Source of the DNA: JASHUC01 sp035523875 | Lineage (GTDB): Bacteria; Pseudomonadota; Gammaproteobacteria; Steroidobacterales; Steroidobacteraceae | Direction of reading: 5' to 3' | DNA length: 64,000 bases | Assembly (NCBI GenBank): GCA_035523875.1 | Contig: DATKPY010000014.1 | Location: forward strand, 4,647 to 68,646 | Shown here: positions 59,238 through 64,000 of the stretch, piece after piece | Layout of the letters: each line of letters begins with the position of its first letter | How positions within the stretch are numbered: the first letter of the stretch is position 1 | Made by a program: the position numbers and the translations under genes | Notes under the pieces: model-generated | Told to the model about the DNA's origin: nothing | The model's database searches: none | What the model saw: the letters and a program-made list of their open reading frames with translations, nothing else

Positions 59238-59366
59238 CTACGCCTTCTCCCCCGCCCGTAACTCCGCGGATCTGAAGCTGACCCGGCACGAGTGATCCGG
59301 GCAATATCCGTCCGGATTCTTCGCCAAGTACTGCTGGTGATAGTACGCCCGATGCGTGGAATCTCC
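59238..59366 (-). pseudogene. MsrA 3'-end remnant
   Basis: The minus strand encodes THRAYYHQQYLAKNPDGYCP and DHSCRVSF before a stop at 59238. This is the C-terminus of peptide methionine (S)-S-oxide reductase MsrA (YHQQYL-KNP-GYC). Only about 40 codons remain and no start, catalytic GCFW motif or body is present. It begins just after the primase-helicase stop, which marks a recombination seam. Confidence 0.75.
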
Positions 59367-59414
59367 ACAGAAACCCCGCAGTTGCCGGGGCGGCGGGTCT
59401 CTACCGGTCGACTT

Positions 59415-61805
59415 TCAGTCGACCTCAACGCCGCTCCGGCGGTAGACCAACTTGCTGGATGAATCTGCAGAACCCACGCGGTATCCCATCGCCCGATACC
59501 CACGCTGCCGCCTCTCCCACATCCGAAGCAAAGCCGGGTGACCGGTGTCGACGAAATCGATGATTCGCACGTCGGCCTTGCCCGCGTGCTCCCGGTGCAG
59601 GCGCCCGGCGTATTGCTGCAACGTACCTTTCCACGAGACCGGCATCGCCAATACCAAGGTGTCCAGCGCCGGATGGTCAAAGCCCTCACCGACCAATTTG
59701 CCGGTGGCCAACAGAATGCGTGGTGCGTCTGCCGGCAGGGCGTCCAGCTCGGCGATGAGGGCTCTGCGCTGCTTGCGGGACATCCGGCCGTGCAGCACCA
59801 GCGGCGGCGGAGTCTGGCCGTTCAAGGCGGTCGTGATCGCGTCAAGATGCTCGGTGCGCTCGGTCAGCACCAGCACCTTGCGACCTTGCGCAAAGGCATC
59901 CTTGACTTCCGCCGCGATGGCTCTCGTCCGTTCGTCGTCAGTCGCGAGGTGACGAAACACGTCCTGAATGCCGGCTTCCGGCGGTAAATCGATTTCCGCA
60001 AATCGCGATCGGGGCACTACTTCCAGGTCGTGCGGAGCCCCGACGGGTCTCGCCGCTGTGTGTCGAATCGGGCCACACTGCATAAAGATGATCGGCTGCT
60101 GCCCATCGCGACGGATCGGCGTCGCGGTCAGACCAAGTACGTACTTCGCCTTCGCCCGCCTCAGTATGGCATCGAAGGAGACGGCGCCGACGTGGTGGCA
60201 TTCATCGACGATTACCTGCCCATACTTCTCGACCAGTGCATTCACTTCCCCCTGGCGAGACAGCGATTGCATAACGGCGATGTCGATGTTTCCGGTAGGT
60301 CTCGCCTTGCCGCCGCCAATGGTGCCGACAAGCTTTTTATCGACACCAAGAAAAGCTTGCAGCCGCTCCTGCCACTGCGTTAGCAACTCCGTGCGGTGTA
60401 CCAGCACCAGTGTGTTCACACGACGACGCGCGATCATCGCGGCAGCGACAACCGTCTTGCCAAAGGCTGTCGGCGCGCACAAGACACCATAGTCGTAATG
60501 CAACATCGCTGAGACGGCAACTTCCTGATCCATCCGCAAGCGTCCAACGAAACCCACTTCCAGGGGCTGGCCGCGGAATCGCTCGTCTCGCAGATCACCG
60601 GCGATACCGTTATCGCGCAGTAAGTACAGCGCCGCCTCCAGACACCCACGGGGCAGCGCTATGTGCTGCGGGTAGTTCTCGGCGCAACCAATGACCCGCG
60701 GCTTGTCCCAAACCGACATCCGCATGGCCTGAGCCTTGTAGAACTCTGGATTCTGAAAGGCTGCCAATCGGATGAGTCGATTGGCCAGTGCCTGCGGCAG
60801 TTGCGCCTTTTCGAAGTAGATCAGATTGGCAAGCGTCAGACCGAGGGATTTCGGCATTGGTCCGGCGAGTTTCGTGGTCGACGTACTTTGGCGCCTCCAG
60901 GGCGTCGACAAGTCCTCCTCGTCGATAAACGTAACGTCGAGCGGATGTGCACCGCCCGTGGCCCGCAATATGGTGGGCTCGATGTCATGAGCGTCCATCG
61001 GCCGGATAGCCGCTAAGAACGCCCACTGATCCGGGTACGGCCGCAGCTCGGCGTCGACGAACACACTGCACCCAGTCTCGCGTGGCCCCTTCTGCAGCGG
61101 CAACGCAATCAGGTTGCCAAACCCGCCCTTGGGCATCGTGTCCTGATTGGGAAACAGTCGGTCGTAGGATTTGAGTTGAAGCTGCCGCGTACGAGCGCAC
61201 GTGTGGCTAATGATGGCCGTGCCTAAGCGCCTTGCGTCACGAGCCGCAACCCGGCCGGCGAAGAACAGCCAGGCGTGAGCGCCCTGCCCGGACCGGGAAA
61301 TCTCCAAAGCCGAAGGAACACCAAGGGCCTCACAGGACTGCACGAACGCTCGCGCATCGTCCCGCCATTCCGCCTCGTCGAAATCGACGGCGAGAAAGTA
61401 GCAGCTGTCGTCCTCCAGCAAGGGATACACACCGACGGTGTGCTCCCCGGCGAGGTGGCTGTATATCACTGCGTCGGAAAGCGGGATGAACGAGCGGTTG
61501 GGGCAGTCGCTACATTTGATGCGCGGCTTTTCGCAGACGCCGGCTCGCCATTCGTTGGCGCAGGCGGGTGCGTAGCCGGATTTGCCGGTTGTCTTGCTCT
61601 CCCAACGGGTCGGGTAGACATCGGTCCGTCCACGGAATAGACGACGAAATAGCGCAACTTTCTCGCCAGTCGACAGCCTCGACGGCTCCAAGGTCGCTGG
61701 CAGCGACGCGGGCGGCTGACGCCATTCAATTCGGTGCGATTCCAGCAGCGCGACTAGCCTGGCGTTCTCAGCCTGCAACTTGGCAAGTAAATCCTGATCA
61801 GGCAT
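59415..61805 (-). CDS. TOTE-type primase-helicase (AEP primase fused to SF2 helicase)
   Basis: This 796-residue protein joins an archaeo-eukaryotic primase-like domain to a superfamily 2 helicase. After an N-terminal coiled coil (LLAKLQAENARLVALLESH) comes a cysteine cluster (C82, C91, C98, C101) and the AEP catalytic pattern D141-F-D143 in FLAVDFDEAEW with H177 in SGQGAHAWLFF. The helicase has APTAFGKT (449-451 GKT), VIVDECHH (534-537) and motif VI QYAGRLHREH. This arrangement is that of the TOTE conflict-system primase-helicases. It likely primes or unwinds DNA in a mobile-element or defence context. It is encoded just downstream of the AbiE pair on the same strand. Confidence 0.85.
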   Translation of the reverse strand: MPDQDLLAKLQAENARLVALLESHRIEWRQPPASLPATLEPSRLSTGEKVALFRRLFRGRTDVYPTRWESKTTGKSGYAPACANEWRAGVCEKPRIKCSDCPNRSFIPLSDAVIYSHLAGEHTVGVYPLLEDDSCYFLAVDFDEAEWRDDARAFVQSCEALGVPSALEISRSGQGAHAWLFFAGRVAARDARRLGTAIISHTCARTRQLQLKSYDRLFPNQDTMPKGGFGNLIALPLQKGPRETGCSVFVDAELRPYPDQWAFLAAIRPMDAHDIEPTILRATGGAHPLDVTFIDEEDLSTPWRRQSTSTTKLAGPMPKSLGLTLANLIYFEKAQLPQALANRLIRLAAFQNPEFYKAQAMRMSVWDKPRVIGCAENYPQHIALPRGCLEAALYLLRDNGIAGDLRDERFRGQPLEVGFVGRLRMDQEVAVSAMLHYDYGVLCAPTAFGKTVVAAAMIARRRVNTLVLVHRTELLTQWQERLQAFLGVDKKLVGTIGGGKARPTGNIDIAVMQSLSRQGEVNALVEKYGQVIVDECHHVGAVSFDAILRRAKAKYVLGLTATPIRRDGQQPIIFMQCGPIRHTAARPVGAPHDLEVVPRSRFAEIDLPPEAGIQDVFRHLATDDERTRAIAAEVKDAFAQGRKVLVLTERTEHLDAITTALNGQTPPPLVLHGRMSRKQRRALIAELDALPADAPRILLATGKLVGEGFDHPALDTLVLAMPVSWKGTLQQYAGRLHREHAGKADVRIIDFVDTGHPALLRMWERRQRGYRAMGYRVGSADSSSKLVYRRSGVEVD

Positions 61806-61847
61806 TGGTGTGCTTCACAATGTCATGCAGCACATTCCGCCACTAAA

Positions 61848-62765
61848 CTACCGATCTAGCCTTTCAGCTAGCGCAGTGTACTGCAGCTCAAATTGCTCCG
61901 GCCGCTTACCCTGCAGACGGGTTAGGTTCTGCAGTTTCCAGCGGATTGCCGGAAGATCGCGGGCGTGCGCGATATCCAAGGCTTTCCAGTCAGGCTCTGC
62001 ACGAACGAGGGACAGCAGAAAACGCCGCTCATTCGCGTCGAGGCCAGCCTGCAGCTCTTTGATCATCCGGTCGCGTGCTTCGACGAGCGCGGCAAGTCCG
62101 ATCGGCTCAGTCGTCATTCCTACGAAGTTCTGTTCGTAGTCGGCGCGAATGTCGCGCAATTCTGGGAACAGAACTTCATGGACCGGTCTGTTGTGGCTCG
62201 CGAGGTAGACAACAAACGCGCGCCGAATCGCCGCAGTAATCCCTTCGTGCGCCAATAGCTGCATTACATCGAAAAGATCGCGGGGATGCTGCCGATCGAG
62301 TGCAGCGACGAGCTTGCCGCCGTACACGTCTTCAAGTGCAAGAACGGGAATCTCGATCTCGGCCAGCAGTGTTTCGCGAGCCATTCGCGTCAACGCGGCC
62401 CGGCGCACAGGATGCACCGTGCCGCGAATGACCGTGTTTATCTCGACCTTTACCTCGCTGCCGGCCCGGCGAATCAGCAGTCTGGTTTCACCGTCACCAC
62501 CAGCATCCGGCACGTGAACGTCAAGTCCCCGCGCTTGCAATCTCTTTGCCGCCTCCCTGACAGCAGCGTTGATTCGGGCGAGCGCATCTTTGCGCCCCAC
62601 GGTGTGATCCGTGAAGACAAGGTCCAAGTCAACGGACAATCGGGGCATGTCCCGGATAAAAAGGTTGATCGCGGTACCGCCCTTGAGTGCCAATCGATCG
62701 TCTACAAAGACGAGCGGGGCTACCTGGGTCAACAGACGGGCGGTGTCGAGGTAGATGCGATTCAT
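61848..62765 (-). CDS. AbiEii-family toxin (nucleotidyltransferase)
   Basis: This 305-residue protein is the nucleotidyltransferase toxin of a type IV toxin-antitoxin (AbiE) pair. The DNA-polymerase-beta-type motif is visible as LALKGGTAINLF (G29-G30) and LSVDLDLVF (D46 and D48). Further family blocks are EDVYGGKLVAALDRQHPRDL and FDVMQLL. AbiEii enzymes inhibit growth, probably by modifying tRNA, and give abortive phage resistance. The gene overlaps its antitoxin gene by four bases (62762-62765). The primase-helicase gene begins 42 bases downstream. Confidence 0.94.
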   Translation of the reverse strand: MNRIYLDTARLLTQVAPLVFVDDRLALKGGTAINLFIRDMPRLSVDLDLVFTDHTVGRKDALARINAAVREAAKRLQARGLDVHVPDAGGDGETRLLIRRAGSEVKVEINTVIRGTVHPVRRAALTRMARETLLAEIEIPVLALEDVYGGKLVAALDRQHPRDLFDVMQLLAHEGITAAIRRAFVVYLASHNRPVHEVLFPELRDIRADYEQNFVGMTTEPIGLAALVEARDRMIKELQAGLDANERRFLLSLVRAEPDWKALDIAHARDLPAIRWKLQNLTRLQGKRPEQFELQYTALAERLDR

Positions 62766-63499
62766 CGCTTGATCACAAGCAGTCCTTCGGACGACCGGGA
62801 TACCCAGGGGCGAGCGCTACCCAGAGGCAGTTCAGCTGGATCTAGCTTTGTCACCCAGGGCAACGCGAATTCCTTACCAAGCTGTAAACAGAGCCGAACC
62901 GTCTTGATGCTGGTGCATGTGCGCAGCAGTTCCCGCATCACATCGGATCGAAGTGTGTGGGCACTCTGCGTGAGTTCACGTGCCTCCTGCAGCGACTGCC
63001 GTACCCCAACATCGCTCAGCACTTCGAGTAGCGCCCTCTCCGGCTCTGAAACGAGTGGCGCATTGGTCTGCTTCTCGAAGGGACCGGCATGTAGAAGTTT
63101 GTTGGGCTCCTCCTTGAAGAGCCGCTTTCGGTGATAGTCGCCAGCAAACCTCTTCGTGAACCACTCGGGGAGTTTCGCGGCCTTCCACCCGTAGAGGTGG
63201 GTAACTGGTCTCTGGGAGACGTACTGGCGTACGCCGTACCAATCGAGGGCTGTCTTTCCTCCCACATGCAGCCCTTGGATCTTTCGTTCGAGGAACTTTA
63301 GACAGGGATGCAGCGAGAGAGACTCGCCGGGCCGGCTGTAAACGCCGTGGGCAAGTCGAACTAGCCAACCCGCCTTGACATAATGAACCGCGAGGTCGGC
63401 CGATATGCCTCGTTTGGCGAGGTCTTCGGATGCCACTGGAGAGCCCGGCGCCCACTGGCTCAGGAGGTCATTTAATTTGTTTGTCGATATCGTAGCCAC
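62762..63499 (-). CDS. AbiEi-family antitoxin and autorepressor
   Basis: This 245-residue protein has an N-terminal winged-helix region (residues 1-70: LLSQWAPGSPVASEDLAKRG, then HYVKAGWLVRLAHGVYSRPG) and a C-terminal AbiEi domain (KTALDWYGVRQYVSQRPVTH, then APLVSEPERALLEVLSDVG). AbiEi proteins neutralise AbiEii and repress their own promoter by binding inverted repeats, which are present here. The GTG start at 63499 lies within the first inverted repeat and within one base of the expected transcription start, with no Shine-Dalgarno, which suggests a leaderless message. Confidence 0.92.
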   Translation of the reverse strand: MATISTNKLNDLLSQWAPGSPVASEDLAKRGISADLAVHYVKAGWLVRLAHGVYSRPGESLSLHPCLKFLERKIQGLHVGGKTALDWYGVRQYVSQRPVTHLYGWKAAKLPEWFTKRFAGDYHRKRLFKEEPNKLLHAGPFEKQTNAPLVSEPERALLEVLSDVGVRQSLQEARELTQSAHTLRSDVMRELLRTCTSIKTVRLCLQLGKEFALPWVTKLDPAELPLGSARPWVSRSSEGLLVIKR

Positions 63500-63507
63500 A
63501 CTACGAT
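63489..63507. promoter_or_regulatory. AbiEi operator 1 (palindrome over start codon)
   Basis: ATCGTAG-CCACA-CTACGAT is a perfect 7-bp inverted repeat with a 5-base spacer. It covers the GTG start codon (63497-63499) and touches the -10 hexamer. Identical arms recur at 63554. Confidence 0.8.
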
Positions 63508-63535
63508 TTATAGCACTTTTCTAAATAGGAGCCAA
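63507..63535 (-). promoter_or_regulatory. predicted promoter of the AbiE operon
   Basis: On the minus strand TTGGCT (63530-63535) and TATAAA (63507-63512) are separated by exactly 17 bases, a good sigma-70 promoter. The expected transcription start is at about 63500, immediately before the GTG codon of the antitoxin. An additional 9-bp inverted repeat (63516-63524 with 63537-63545) spans the spacer and -35. Confidence 0.7.
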
Positions 63536-63553
63536 CTTAGAAAAGTCTCCCAA

Positions 63554-63572
63554 ATCGTAGTCTAGCTACGAT
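63554..63572. promoter_or_regulatory. AbiEi operator 2 (second palindrome)
   Basis: ATCGTAG-TCTAG-CTACGAT has the same arms and spacer length as operator 1 and lies 65 bases from it, upstream of the -35 element. Two matching sites flanking the promoter fit cooperative binding by AbiEi. Confidence 0.75.
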
Positions 63573-63652
63573 ATCTAGAAACTTCTCAAATCAGGTACGG
63601 CGCCTCCTTCGGGCGTCTGGCGGCTCTACCCCCGACCCGTCCCCACGCCGCT

Positions 63653-63871
63653 ATGACTGAACACGACGAAAAGCCGTTCACCCTGTCCCGCGAAGATCTC
63701 TATGAGCTGGTCTGGTCGAAACCGATGCGCGACCTGGCCAAAGACTTCGGGATATCCGATGTCGGGCTCGCCAAACGCTGTCGCCGCTTGGGCATCCCAG
63801 TTCCAGGCCGCGGATACTGGGCGCGAATAGATGCGGGCCAGCAGCCCTATCGCCCGAAACGTAAGCGGTAA
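63653..63871 (+). CDS. short HTH-like protein, probably truncated
   Basis: This 72-residue protein reads LSREDLYELVWSKPMRDLAK, then DFGISDVGLAKRCRRLGIPV and PGRGYWARIDAGQQPYRPKR. That is the N-terminal HTH-like module of longer conserved unknowns that usually continue for a further 200 residues or more. Here it stops right after the module, in PKRKR, and the downstream DNA does not continue the protein in any frame I can read. It is divergent from the AbiE operon. Whether the short product is functional is unclear. Confidence 0.6.
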   Translation: MTEHDEKPFTLSREDLYELVWSKPMRDLAKDFGISDVGLAKRCRRLGIPVPGRGYWARIDAGQQPYRPKRKR

Positions 63872-64000
63872 GCCTGCGGCGTTCTTCCACCACGCGCACC
63901 GAGTTGGGCAGTGTCGCGCCGGATTCACAACCGGAGCGAGCAATGGCGGAGAGTGTTCGGCAGGGGCGAGGTGCGCAGGCGTGGGGCGAGCTCGTCAAGC

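Overview
The window is GC-rich chromosomal DNA packed with short-gap and stop/start-overlapping operons. The gene set (MdtABC-type RND pump with its own two-component system, monomeric isocitrate dehydrogenase, KatG, OpgD, phosphocholine-type phospholipase C, several lineage-type conserved hypotheticals) suggests a gammaproteobacterium, perhaps near Steroidobacterales/Nevskiales. That placement is inference from gene style. I saw no rRNA, tRNA or CRISPR array.

Layout. 0-3.5 kb: tail of an alpha-E protein, transglutaminase-like protein, 1-Cys peroxiredoxin, Fsr-type exporter. 3.6-11.6 kb: one locus encoding an outer-membrane factor, membrane-fusion protein, RND pump, response regulator and sensor kinase. 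11.6-18.8 kb: AraC effector-binding protein, ABC exporter pair, quinone oxidoreductase, DUF885 hydrolase, amino-acid permease, small exported protein. 18.9-37.3 kb: a catabolic-looking region with a luciferase-like oxidoreductase, a PPOX flavoprotein, a WbuC cupin, OpgD, an NTF2-like protein, a triheme cytochrome c, a soluble PAS chemoreceptor, YceI, an isochorismatase-like hydrolase, two MFS transporters and Icd. Four exported paralogs made of two NTF2-like halves are scattered through it (20444, 21955, 28781, 34952). 37.4-48.7 kb: a wrecked Baeyer-Villiger monooxygenase, a carotenoid oxygenase, GlsB, KatG, a YncE-like propeller, a TPR-sulfotransferase and a Tat phospholipase C. 48.8-57.1 kb: a degenerate receiver, several small conserved unknowns, an RRM protein with a long leader, a LysR regulator beside two aldo/keto reductases (one Tat-exported), and a truncated membrane protein.

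From about 57.1 kb the character changes: an exported ankyrin protein, a transposase scrap, an MsrA 3' scrap, then a TOTE-type primase-helicase, the AbiEii/AbiEi type IV toxin-antitoxin pair with two matching palindromic operators, and a short HTH gene. This reads as an acquired defence/conflict island built through recombination.

The two most interesting items are the dispersed double-NTF2 exported protein family and the primase-helicase/AbiE island with its apparently leaderless, double-operator promoter.
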